In this document: positions 8,206 through 16,201 of the stretch, piece after piece
Position numbering within the stretch: position 1 is the stretch's first letter
Layout of the letters: the number at the start of each line of letters is the position of its first letter
Assembly: GCA_014650015.1 (NCBI GenBank)
Contig: BMUD01000018.1
Span: forward strand, 62,001-126,000
Direction of reading: 5' to 3'
Source: Streptomyces griseoloalbus
GTDB taxonomy: Bacteria > Actinomycetota > Actinomycetes > Streptomycetales > Streptomycetaceae
Length of the DNA: 64,000 nucleotides
Position numbers and translations under genes: made by a program
Notes under the pieces: generated by a model
Databases searched by the model: none
Seen by the model: only the letters and a program-made list of their open reading frames with translations
What the model was told of the DNA's origin: nothing

Positions 8206-9750
8206 TCACGCCATCCCTTGGGCCTTCTCGACCCAGGTTCCTGCCGCTACCCCCTGCCGGTCGAGCTGCAGAGCCGACTTCAGGCAGTGCAGTCCCGGAG
8301 TGCCGACGATGCCGAACAGCTTGTCGGCCGGTACGAACTCGGCGAGCTTGGGGATGAGCCGCGCGACGTCGAATGGGGCATTGTCGAACTTGTTGTTCTG
8401 CAACTGGGCCTGCACATCGAGGATTTTATTTCCGGATTCCTGGGACTTCCAGTAGTCCTTCACCCCTTCGGTGTCCCACTTCGCGGGAGTCAGGTCTGTC
8501 AGGCCCCCGATGAGCTTGGGCTCCGGGACGGACTTGAACACGGCATTGGCGCAGACTTCGGCGGCCTTGCCGGGTGTCGCGTCCGGCAGGCCCTGCGCGG
8601 CAGCGGTCTCCTCCAGTTGTTCATCCAGCCGGTCCATCTTCTCGTCCAGTTCCTTCTGCTCTCTGTCCCGGTCCTCCTCCGACACCCTGGGGTCACTGGT
8701 CGCCTGCAGCGACGAACTGGCCTCGTACGCGGTTTCCGCGAGGCCCTCACGGTCTCCGCCGGACGTTTCGGACTCGCTGATCGTGGCCAGCGCGACGCCG
8801 ATCGTCATCTCGGACTCGAGACTTCCCTGCACGGGGCTGCTTCCCCTCATGTCCCCGCCGTGGCTCCGCCTCAGGACGACGCGGTTCAACTGCTTCACGG
8901 TGTTGATCAGATGTTCCCGCAGATCCTGCGGCGTCGCCGGGTCACAGATCAGCTTCAGGACGGTCGTCGACCTCTGTACGGTCAGGATGATCAGGGACTG
9001 CTCTTCGGGCGGCACGCTCGGGTCACTGGCCGCATCCAGTACGGACGTCACCTGTTTCACGATCCCGATCAATTCTTCCCGTACCTCGGCGGGCACGCTG
9101 GAATCCTTGATCGTCTTCAGTGCGGCAGCGATGTTCTTCGCGGTGCCGATGATTCCGTCCTTTGCCTGCGGCGGTGTCTCCGGGGCCTGGGCCTCCTGCA
9201 GTACGGCGGTCAACTGCTCGACGGACGGCTCCAGTTCCACGGGCACTTTCACCGTTTCCTTGCTCAGCTCGGTGGTTACGTCTTCAATCTCCTGCTTCTG
9301 CTCCGTGGCGGACTCGGACACCGTTTGATTCGGCTCTACGCCGGGTCCGGAGTCCTGATCGGTCTTCGGAGCACCGTCGGACTCCTTCGATTCATCCGTC
9401 GCAGGGGGCGCGGGACTCTCCGGTGTCGACGTGTCGCCCGGGGTCGGTGCCGACGTGTCGCCCGGGGTCGCTGCGGGTGTGTCGTCCGGCGTCGGTGCCG
9501 ATGTGTCGCCCGGGGTCGGTGCCGATGTGTCGCTCGGCGTCGGTGCCGGCGTGGGCGTATCGCTCGGCGGTGGCGGGGGCTCGGACGGGGGTGGAGGGGG
9601 CGTTGTCTGGGCGGGCATCTCAGCCGTGATCCGGTCGCCGACGTGAGACGCCGCCACGGCACCGGTCACACTTGCGGGCAACGCAAGCGCTGTAGCCACG
9701 ACAGATACGCCGACCGTGCGGGAGACATGTCGCCGGAGGGTTCTGGCCAT
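8206..9750 (-). CDS. secreted Pro/Thr-rich hypothetical protein
   Basis: A 514-residue exported protein of unknown function. The N-terminus (RRHVSRTVGVSVVATALALP followed by a small-residue AxA-like cleavage region near residue 33) is a signal peptide. Residues about 47-110 form a low-complexity Pro/Thr linker with an eight-residue DTSAPTPG-type repeat, like cell-wall-spanning linkers. The remainder is acidic, largely helical, with repeated patterns such as AALKTIKDSSVPAEVREELI, SVLDAASDPSVPPEEQSLII and VLKLICDPATPQDLREHLIN. These are three copies of a helical unit of about 40 residues. Only two Cys late in the chain could pair. It may act at the cell surface with the convergent membrane protein; this is inference from position only. 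Confidence 0.75.
   Translation of the reverse strand: MARTLRRHVSRTVGVSVVATALALPASVTGAVAASHVGDRITAEMPAQTTPPPPPSEPPPPPSDTPTPAPTPSDTSAPTPGDTSAPTPDDTPAATPGDTSAPTPGDTSTPESPAPPATDESKESDGAPKTDQDSGPGVEPNQTVSESATEQKQEIEDVTTELSKETVKVPVELEPSVEQLTAVLQEAQAPETPPQAKDGIIGTAKNIAAALKTIKDSSVPAEVREELIGIVKQVTSVLDAASDPSVPPEEQSLIILTVQRSTTVLKLICDPATPQDLREHLINTVKQLNRVVLRRSHGGDMRGSSPVQGSLESEMTIGVALATISESETSGGDREGLAETAYEASSSLQATSDPRVSEEDRDREQKELDEKMDRLDEQLEETAAAQGLPDATPGKAAEVCANAVFKSVPEPKLIGGLTDLTPAKWDTEGVKDYWKSQESGNKILDVQAQLQNNKFDNAPFDVARLIPKLAEFVPADKLFGIVGTPGLHCLKSALQLDRQGVAAGTWVEKAQGMA
9427..9560 (-). repeat. 24-bp coding repeat (octapeptide linker)
   Basis: Tandem degenerate 24-bp units encode DTSAPTPG and variants (DTPAATPG, DTSAPTPD) in the linker of the secreted protein. 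Such in-frame repeats commonly vary in number between strains. Confidence 0.7.
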
Positions 9751-9956
9751 GAGGGTTCCAGATGCGATTCGCGTCCTGCTGCGCGTCCAACGCGGGCTCT
9801 GCCCATCTGCGGGCGGCGGCTGCGCGGAAGAGATGGAGATCGAGATCCGGCTCGGACCGTACGGGGCGTCCCTGTGACCCAGTCTTCACCCGCAGCGCAC
9901 GGCCCGCAACGCGAGCACGTTCACGCCGACCGAACCGGTCGAGCGGTGGTGGCGTG

Positions 9957-9999
9957 GGCCGGGGACGTCACCCTCCCCCCGAAGGTGACGTCCCCGGCC
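9957..9999. terminator. strong bidirectional hairpin in the 9751-10053 intergenic region
   Basis: A perfect 16-bp stem (GGCCGGGGACGTCACC at 9957-9972, right arm 9984-9999) with an 11-nt loop, 55 bp beyond the stop of the leftward metalloprotease gene. Nothing else is recognisable in this 303-bp gap apart from the upstream region of the secreted protein. Confidence 0.8.
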
Positions 10000-10053
10000 G
10001 CTCCCCGGCGCCGGACTGTGGCTCGGATGTCCGTGGACGGTCCTGCCGTGCCC

Positions 10054-11139
10054 TCACCAGCACATGACCGCCGTCTCGCCGGAACCCCACGCGGAGTAGA
10101 GGCGGATACGGACGTAATAGCGGCGGCCCTTGACCAGCCGGGCCGCGATGGTCGCGTTGCGCGGGCTTCCGCCGTCGTCGTGACCGGCGAGGAAGCGTGG
10201 CTCCCCGTCCCGCTCCTCGAAGAGCACGACGACCCGGTCCGCCTCACCGAAGGTGCCCACCGTGTAGTCACGGGTCTGAGGCGGATCGATACGGAAGTCC
10301 GCCTGCTCACCGGGGCCCAGACCCAGCGGCACCGAGCGGAACGGCAACAGCGCGGGCGGCCCCGGCGTATCGGCCGGCGGGTACCGGCGGAGCACGAAGT
10401 CCTTGTCGGCGGGGGAGAGGGTGCCGGCGGGGTGCACACCCCCGCGGTACTGCTCCGGCTCCAGGATCAGCCCCGGCGGGAACGCGTACTGCATGATCGA
10501 CTGCGGGTCCCAGACGGAGCCGTTGACCTCGTCAGCGCCCAACTTGCGCAGGATGTTGTGGTATGTCCTGTCCCGGTTCCAGTGGTTCGGGGGGCCCGCC
10601 AGCTCGGCGTACACGGCCTCGTCGTCCCAGTGGATACCGGCGTACGGGCTCTGGTGCTCGTGCAGCATCCCGAGCGCGTGCCCGATCTGGTGCAGGGCCG
10701 TCGCGCGTTCGCCCGGTGCGGTCAGGTCCCATCCGAAGTTCATGGTGCGGTCGTGCATGCCGACCCGGAGCGCGTCGCGGCCGACGGCCGACCAGGAGCC
10801 GTCGCCGGGCTGGAACCCGATGCGCAGCTCCGCCTCGGTGCGGTCGTGGACCTCGGTGAACCTCAGGCCCAGCCCGAGCCCCCGCCACTCGTCGAAGCAC
10901 TCGCGCACGACGTCCTGCTGTTCCTTGGCACCGCCCCAGGGAATCCACCGGGTCCGCCCGGTTCGGGGAACCGCGATCTCCGAACCCGCCGTGTCGCCGG
11001 CGAAGAAGCAGTAGTGCAGCACGGTTCCGTTGACCCACAGCCGCCGCCCGCCGATCAGCGCACCGAGCCGCTCGGCGGCCAGGCCCGGCGCGAACGCGGG
11101 GGCCGGCTGCGGCGGCAGCGAGCAGTGGCGAGCGGTCAT
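10054..11139 (-). CDS. astacin-like (M12A) metallopeptidase-fold protein with HQxxH motif
   Basis: A 361-residue protein with an astacin-type zinc motif HQIGHALGMLHEHQSP at residues 150-165 and a Met-turn-like SIMQYAFPPG further on. The three zinc His (150, 154, 160) are present, but the general-base Glu of HExxH is Gln151 (codon CAG). An astacin N-lobe precedes it (GTVLHYCF ... IPWGGAKEQQDVVRECFDEW). The C-terminal 110 residues form a beta-rich domain (LGLGPGEQADFRIDPPQTRD ... YYVRIRLYS) like bacterial pre-peptidase domains. No clear signal peptide is seen. It may be proteolytically weak or inactive, or belong to a subgroup using Gln; the sequence cannot decide. Confidence 0.82.
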   Translation of the reverse strand: MTARHCSLPPQPAPAFAPGLAAERLGALIGGRRLWVNGTVLHYCFFAGDTAGSEIAVPRTGRTRWIPWGGAKEQQDVVRECFDEWRGLGLGLRFTEVHDRTEAELRIGFQPGDGSWSAVGRDALRVGMHDRTMNFGWDLTAPGERATALHQIGHALGMLHEHQSPYAGIHWDDEAVYAELAGPPNHWNRDRTYHNILRKLGADEVNGSVWDPQSIMQYAFPPGLILEPEQYRGGVHPAGTLSPADKDFVLRRYPPADTPGPPALLPFRSVPLGLGPGEQADFRIDPPQTRDYTVGTFGEADRVVVLFEERDGEPRFLAGHDDGGSPRNATIAARLVKGRRYYVRIRLYSAWGSGETAVMCW

Positions 11140-11194
11140 GGACCACAGGCTGCCGTGCGGTGGGGTCGGGGCGCCTGAGTCGGGGTCTGCTCAA

Positions 11195-11208
11195 GTGACC
11201 CTGTATCA
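11195..11208 (+). promoter_or_regulatory. GTGAC-N2-TGTATCA motif upstream of the LuxR-type gene
   Basis: GTGACCCTGTATCA lies just before the LuxR gene. A second copy with the same spacing (GTGACGTTGTATCA) is at 16114-16127, in the CHAT/subtilase divergent promoter. This suggests a common promoter or operator. If it includes a -10 element, the LuxR gene would start at ATG 11245 rather than GTG 11212. Confidence 0.35.
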
Positions 11209-11211
11209 GGG

Positions 11212-12969
11212 GTGAGTACCCGTGCTCCCGTTCTCGTGACGACTATGCGACGGGATGCCATCGGGCCGTACGAGAAGGACGCGACGACCCTTCGGTCGCC
11301 CTGGCCGTTCACCGGCCGGGAGGACGAACTCGACCTGGTAGGGCGCTCGCTGACCGGCGCGCGGCGCGGCCTCGTGGTGACCGGACCGGCGGGCCGGGGA
11401 AAGACCCGGCTCGTCACGGAGGCCGTGCGGGGCACGGACTGCGCCCGTGTCACGGCAACGCCGCAGACCCGGCACCTCCCCTTCGCCGCCTTCGCCCCGC
11501 TGCTGCCCGAGCCCGTCACGCCGCACCGCGCGCTGCGGCACCTCTCCGGGATGCGGACGCTGCTCGTCGACGACGCCCATCTGCTCGACGACGCCTCCGC
11601 CGCCCTGGTCCACCAGCTCGCCGTGTGCGGCGGCATCCGGCTGCTGGTCGTGGTCACCGACGGCGAGCCGGTGCCCGCCGCCGTGTCCCGGCTGTGGACC
11701 GGGGAACTGCTGCCCCGACTGGCCCTGCGGCCGCTGCCCCGGGAGGACACCGCGCGGCTGCTCGCCGCCGACGCGGACCACACCCCGGAGCCGCTCACCG
11801 CGCATCGGCTGCACCGGCTGTGCGACGGGGATCTGCGGCTGCTGCGGGAACTCACGGACGCGGTACGCGAACACGGGCGGGACATCCGCGTCCCGGGGAC
11901 CGACACCTGGGCCTGGCGGGGGCCGCTGCCGCTCACCCCGGCGGTACGCGAACGCACCGGCCGCCTCCTGGACCGGGCCCGCCCCGAGGAGCGTGAGACG
12001 CTCGACCGCCTCGCCTTCGCCGAACCCCTGCCGCTCGATGCCGACGACCTCGACCTCACCGTCCTGGAACGCCTGGAGACCGACGGCCTGATCCACGTCG
12101 ACGACCTCGGCGGCATCAGCCTGGCCCACCCCGTGCACGGCCAGGTCCTGCGGGCCGCCGCCGGCCGGCTCCGGGCCCGCCGACTCGCCCACGCACCCGA
12201 GGACTGCGCCCCCGCGCTGGACGCCGAGGCGGCTGAGCTGACCCGACGGATCGCACGGGCCGACGTGGCGGCCGTCCCGGCGCCCGTGGGGGACTGGCTC
12301 GTGGGCGAGGGAGAGCCGGTCACGGCCGGGTACGCGGCCCTGCGCGCCCGGTACGCGCGGCTGCGCGGCGAACTGCGGGACTCGGCCGCCTGGGCACGCG
12401 AGGGCCTGCGCACCGCCCCCGCCGACGCGGCCTGCCGCGCCGCACTCACCCTCGCGGAGGGGATCCCCGAGGCGGACGGTGACCCGTACGACGCCGTACG
12501 CCTCGGCAGCCCCGAACGGGCCGCCGGCCGGCTCAACGGTGTCTTCGCCGACCACGCCGACGCGCTCGCGCGGGCCGACGGACCCGCACTGGACCGGGTG
12601 GCCGAGGAGCTTCAGCGGCGCGGCTTCCTGCTGTTCGCCGCCGAGGCGTACGCCCAGGCCGTACCGGCCCACCGCGAACCGCACGCCGCCCGCACCGCCC
12701 GCACCCGCGCCGCCGCACTCGCCCGCCGCTGCCAGGGCGCCCGCACACCGGCGCTGGCGGGCCTGGTCCTGGGCGAACTCACCGCGCGGCAACGGCAGAT
12801 CGTCACCCTGGCCGCCGAGGGCCTGAGCAACCGCCAGATCGCGGAACGCCTCACGCTCTCCGTCCGCACGGTCGGCAACCACCTCTACGGCGCGTACACC
12901 CGACTGGGCACGCCCAGCCGGGCGACCTTGGGCCGCTTCACGGACCCACTGCGGACTCAGCCGGCCTGA
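11212..12969 (+). CDS. LuxR family regulator with N-terminal AAA/NTPase domain (LAL-like)
   Basis: A 585-residue regulator. The N-terminal NTPase has a Walker A motif GPAGRGKTR (about 56-64) and Walker B MRTLLVDDAHLLDD. A helical middle section follows, and a C-terminal LuxR/NarL HTH reads LTARQRQIVTLAAEGLSNRQ followed by IAERLTLSVRTVGNHLYGAY. It is shorter than typical 900-residue LAL proteins, so the TPR-like region is reduced. The GTG at 11212 has a weak ribosome site; an in-frame ATG at 11245 is an alternative. It faces the CHAT gene across the 22-bp repeat array and shares a promoter motif with the CHAT/subtilase pair, so it may regulate that group. That role is inference. Confidence 0.88.
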   Translation: MSTRAPVLVTTMRRDAIGPYEKDATTLRSPWPFTGREDELDLVGRSLTGARRGLVVTGPAGRGKTRLVTEAVRGTDCARVTATPQTRHLPFAAFAPLLPEPVTPHRALRHLSGMRTLLVDDAHLLDDASAALVHQLAVCGGIRLLVVVTDGEPVPAAVSRLWTGELLPRLALRPLPREDTARLLAADADHTPEPLTAHRLHRLCDGDLRLLRELTDAVREHGRDIRVPGTDTWAWRGPLPLTPAVRERTGRLLDRARPEERETLDRLAFAEPLPLDADDLDLTVLERLETDGLIHVDDLGGISLAHPVHGQVLRAAAGRLRARRLAHAPEDCAPALDAEAAELTRRIARADVAAVPAPVGDWLVGEGEPVTAGYAALRARYARLRGELRDSAAWAREGLRTAPADAACRAALTLAEGIPEADGDPYDAVRLGSPERAAGRLNGVFADHADALARADGPALDRVAEELQRRGFLLFAAEAYAQAVPAHREPHAARTARTRAAALARRCQGARTPALAGLVLGELTARQRQIVTLAAEGLSNRQIAERLTLSVRTVGNHLYGAYTRLGTPSRATLGRFTDPLRTQPA

Positions 12970-13025
12970 CCGGTGTGGCGTTGGCCCAGGACCTCGGCGA
13001 TTCTGCTGTCGCCCGTCCCACGGCC

Positions 13026-13465
13026 GGTTGCCGTGTGCTCCTGGGCCGGTTGCGGTGTGCTCCTGGGCTGGTTGCGGTCCGTCCCTCGGCCGGTTGCGGT
13101 GTGCTCCTGGGCTGGTTGCGGTCCGTCCCTCGGCCGGTTGCGGTGTGCTCCTGGGCTGGTTGCGGTGTGCTCCTGGGCTGGTTGCGGTGTGCTCCTGGGC
13201 TGGTTGCGGTGTGCTCCTGGGCCGGTTGCGGTGTGCTCCTGGGCTGGTTGCGGTGTGCTCCTGGGCTGGTTGCGGTGTGCTCCTGGGCCGGTTGCGGTCC
13301 GTCCCTCGGCCGGTTGCGGTGTGCTCCTGGGCTGGTTGCCGTGTGCTCCTGGGCCGGTTGCGGTCCGTCCCTCGGCTGGTTGCCGTGTGCTCCTGGGCCG
13401 GTTGCGGTCCGTCCCTCGGCCGGTTGCCGTCTGCTCAAGGACCGGTTGCCGTCCGTTCCACGGGC
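13026..13465. repeat. minisatellite: 20 tandem copies of a 22-bp unit
   Basis: Exactly 440 bp made of 22-bp units, each beginning GGTTGC. Two unit types alternate irregularly. Type A (most units) has the centre GTGTGCTCCT and ends GGGCT or GGGCC. Type B (units at 13070, 13114, 13290, 13356 and 13400) has the centre GTCCGTCCCT and ends CGGCC or CGGCT. The last two units (13422, 13444) are degenerate, and the array ends precisely at the CHAT stop codon. A further degenerate unit precedes 13026. It fills the space between two convergent genes. All three frames stay open on each strand only because 22 is not a multiple of 3, so it is not coding. Confidence 0.95.
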
Positions 13466-16102
13466 TCAGGCCGCGCCGAACGCCGTGAACGCCCAGCCCG
13501 TGGCGCGGTGCAGGGCGTCGGCCGGCTGGGTGGCGCGGGCGTCGCGCAGGGACTCGGCCAGGGAGAGACCGGCGTCCAGTCCCTTGTGGAGGGCGACCAT
13601 CAGCGGTACCACCGCCGCGTCGTTGACCGGCGCGCTGCACGCCACCACGCCCGCCGTGCCCAGCGGCAGCAACGCGGTGACCAGGCCGAGGAGCTCGTCG
13701 GCACCCACGGTGGCGAACCGGGCGGTGTCGCAGCAGGACAGGATGATCCGGTACGGGCTGCGGGCCAGCCGCTCGAAGTCGTGCACGATGAGCGGCCCGT
13801 CGGCCATCCTCAGCGAGGAGAACAGCGGACCGTCCGCACGGAACGAGCCGTGCGCGGCGATGTGCGCCAGCCCGGCCCCGTCCAGCTCCCCGAGGACACG
13901 CGGCACCGCGGCGTCGTCGTGCTCCAAAACCGTCGCCCCGCCGTAGCGGTCGGCCAGCACCGGCACCTCCGCACCGCCGGTGGCCAGGCCCGGGCCGCGC
14001 ACCAGTACCTGGCGGCCCCCGGACGGCGGCGCTGTCTCCTTCGCGCGCAGCCAGCTGCTCGCCGACGGCGACACACTCAGCACCCGCTCCCGCAGTGAGG
14101 GCAGCAACGCCCACGGCACCCGGTGCAGCCGCCCCGGCGGCACGATCACCACCGGACCGTCGCCCAGATGCGCCGCGGCCGGCCCCAGCAGCAGCTCCTC
14201 CAGCCGCCGGCCCGCGGCCTCCACCACCGGCAGCCGCGCCTCCGCCCCCGGATGGGCCAGCCGCCGCAACCCCGCCTGCACATGCTCGGCCTCGGTCTCC
14301 GCCGCCGCCAGCGGCCCCGCCTCGAACCGCCGTACCCGCCCCCGCCCGCACAGCAGCACCTGCACCCGCCCGTCGAGCACGGCGAGCTCCACCAGCTGTC
14401 CGTCGTCGCTGCCCAGCCGCTCCAACAGCCGGCCGACGTCGAAGCGGTCCCCGCCGTCGGGAGCCTCACCGCGCATGTGCAGGGTCCGTGAGCGGATCTC
14501 CCGTTCCAGGCGACGCTGTTCCCGCTCCAGTGCGGGCACCGGCTTGCCCTCCATACGGGCCTCCTCCGCGCGGGCGGCGATCTCCCGGTAGGCGGTCATG
14601 CCGCTGAGCAGCGCGGGGTCGGCCGGTGGCCGGGTGGGCGGGGTGGACAGGGCGGTCGCCCGCCAGCGTTCGCTCCACACCATCAGCCGCCGCGGCCCGC
14701 CCGAGACCAGACTGGCCCGCTGGGCGAGGGCGGCCAGTTCCGCGCCCTGCGCGGTGGCACGGGCCCGCAGTTCCGAGGCGCCCAGCGTCATCCGGTGGTC
14801 GTCGAGCACGTCGAGACCGCGCCGGCAGGCCTCCAGCACCCCCCGCGGGGAACCGGCGGCCTGCGCGCGCAGCGCCTGCGCGGCCCAGCCCGTCATCCGC
14901 GCCAGCGGCGGCCCGTTGTGCCTGCTGCGCGCGGCGAACGCCAGATGCCGCTCCGCGTCCGTCGTCCACCCGAGGTCCAGCGCGATCCGGCCCGCGAGCA
15001 GAGACGCCTCGGGCGCGGCCGGAGCGCCGAGCGCGACCAGTCTCTCCGCCACCGCCGCCGCGTCCGCGACCAGCCGGCCCGAACCGCGTCCGGCCGCGTG
15101 CCGGGCCCCGATCAGCACCAGCCGCGCGTGCGTCTCCCACCAGGTGCGCCGCTGCCCCGCGAACAGCCGCACGGCGAGCGCCGCGCGTGCGATCGCCGTC
15201 TGCGGATCGTCCGCCAGCCGGGCCGCCCGCGCGGCGGCCAGCAGCAGTTCCGCCTTGCGCGTGGACTGCCCGCCGATCCCGTCCAACGCCCTGATCGCCG
15301 CGTCCGCCTCGGCCAGCGCCTCCACGGGCAGCCCGGCGGCCATCAGCACCTCGCAGCGCCGGATGTTCAGCATGAACGTCGGCGTGCCCAGCTTGGCGTA
15401 CCGCTCCTCCGCCTCGTCGAGCAGCCTGAGCGCGGCAGGGATGTCGCCCGAGCGGAACGCGGCCAGCCCCCGGCTCTCCACGGCGTCCGCCTTGTCGTGC
15501 TCCTGGCCGGTGGTGTCCCACAGCGCCTCGGCCGCCGTGAAGTCGGCGTCCGCCCGGTCCACCGAGCCCAGCGCCAGGTGCACGGTCGCCCGCAGCGTCA
15601 GCGCACGCGCCGTCCAGATGACGTCCTCGGCCTGCCGCAGTACGGGAATCGCCCGCCGTACGTCCTCCAGCGCTTCCTTGTGATGGCCCAGCACCCACCA
15701 CGCGTACGCCCGCCGGAACAGCACCCGGGCGCGGGTGTGGCCGGTGCCGCGCTCGACACCCCGCCGCAGCGCGTCCATCCCCTGCCGGGTGCGCCCCGCG
15801 TGCACCAGTGCGACCCCGAGCGTGGCGAGGACGTCCGCCTCCCGCTCGGCCGAGTCCGCGCGCGCCGCCCAGGCGCGGGCCCGCCGCAGATGGCTCAGGG
15901 CGAGCCGCATGTCGCCGAAGTCCCGCTGCCAGATACCGATCACCTGATGGGCGACGGAGGCATGCAGGGCCCGGGGGCGGTCACCCAGCACCTCTTCCGC
16001 CCTCGCCAGCGCCTCACCCGGGGCGGCGAACACCATCGGCAGCAGTTCCAGCACCGTGTCGCTTCCCGCTGTCACCCCACGATGGTAGTGGTCCGCAACC
16101 AC
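13466..16102 (-). CDS. TPR-CHAT domain protease
   Basis: An 878-residue protein. Residues about 1-480 are TPR-like helical repeats (for example QVIGIWQRDFGDMRLALSHL and AYAWWVLGHHKEALEDVRRA). The C-terminal third is a CHAT caspase-family peptidase domain with the catalytic dyad His751 (HIAAHG) and Cys791 (LSCCDTA). CHAT proteases are caspase-like cysteine peptidases that cleave partner proteins after activation. No signal peptide or membrane segment is present, so it is cytosolic. Start candidates are GTG 16102 and GTG 16075. It is divergent from a subtilase-sigma operon, 99 bp away, sharing a motif-rich promoter. The natural hypothesis is a sensor (TPR) activating CHAT, which acts on or with the subtilase and sigma factor. 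Confidence 0.9.
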   Translation of the reverse strand: MVADHYHRGVTAGSDTVLELLPMVFAAPGEALARAEEVLGDRPRALHASVAHQVIGIWQRDFGDMRLALSHLRRARAWAARADSAEREADVLATLGVALVHAGRTRQGMDALRRGVERGTGHTRARVLFRRAYAWWVLGHHKEALEDVRRAIPVLRQAEDVIWTARALTLRATVHLALGSVDRADADFTAAEALWDTTGQEHDKADAVESRGLAAFRSGDIPAALRLLDEAEERYAKLGTPTFMLNIRRCEVLMAAGLPVEALAEADAAIRALDGIGGQSTRKAELLLAAARAARLADDPQTAIARAALAVRLFAGQRRTWWETHARLVLIGARHAAGRGSGRLVADAAAVAERLVALGAPAAPEASLLAGRIALDLGWTTDAERHLAFAARSRHNGPPLARMTGWAAQALRAQAAGSPRGVLEACRRGLDVLDDHRMTLGASELRARATAQGAELAALAQRASLVSGGPRRLMVWSERWRATALSTPPTRPPADPALLSGMTAYREIAARAEEARMEGKPVPALEREQRRLEREIRSRTLHMRGEAPDGGDRFDVGRLLERLGSDDGQLVELAVLDGRVQVLLCGRGRVRRFEAGPLAAAETEAEHVQAGLRRLAHPGAEARLPVVEAAGRRLEELLLGPAAAHLGDGPVVIVPPGRLHRVPWALLPSLRERVLSVSPSASSWLRAKETAPPSGGRQVLVRGPGLATGGAEVPVLADRYGGATVLEHDDAAVPRVLGELDGAGLAHIAAHGSFRADGPLFSSLRMADGPLIVHDFERLARSPYRIILSCCDTARFATVGADELLGLVTALLPLGTAGVVACSAPVNDAAVVPLMVALHKGLDAGLSLAESLRDARATQPADALHRATGWAFTAFGAA

Positions 16103-16113
16103 GCACCACAGGT

Positions 16114-16153
16114 GTGACGTTGTATCAAACGACCGCTCCAGGGCTCTGTATCA
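16114..16153. promoter_or_regulatory. divergent CHAT/subtilase promoter with TGTATCA motifs
   Basis: The 99-bp gap contains GTGACGTTGTATCA (16114-16127) and a second TGTATCA (16147-16153), 26 bp apart. The first matches the motif upstream of the LuxR gene at 11195-11208. They may be -10-type elements read by the sigma factor of this cluster, or operators for the LuxR protein; which is unknown. Confidence 0.4.
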
Positions 16154-16201
16154 CGACAGCTCCGCGGCCCCGGCCGCCATCTCCCCGGTGGAGGACATGC
16201 C

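Noticed and set aside
8218-11178. A 986-codon rightward open frame across the secreted protein and metalloprotease genes
   Set aside because: Composition is that of an antisense shadow in high-GC DNA, and it runs through a 16-bp-stem terminator; the leftward genes have signal peptide and catalytic motifs.
12938-13438. Long repeat-rich open frames on both strands over the 22-bp array, reading like periodic 22-residue peptides
   Set aside because: A stop-free 22-bp unit gives open frames in all three phases automatically; there is no ribosome site or family match, and the frames only extend neighbouring sequence.
13026-13465. CRISPR array
   Set aside because: Units are directly tandem with no spacers, the period is too short, and no cas genes are present.
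13026-13465. G-quadruplex array on the G-rich strand of the 22-bp repeats
   Set aside because: Each unit has only one GGG run with GG pairs elsewhere, so canonical quadruplexes are not clearly predicted.
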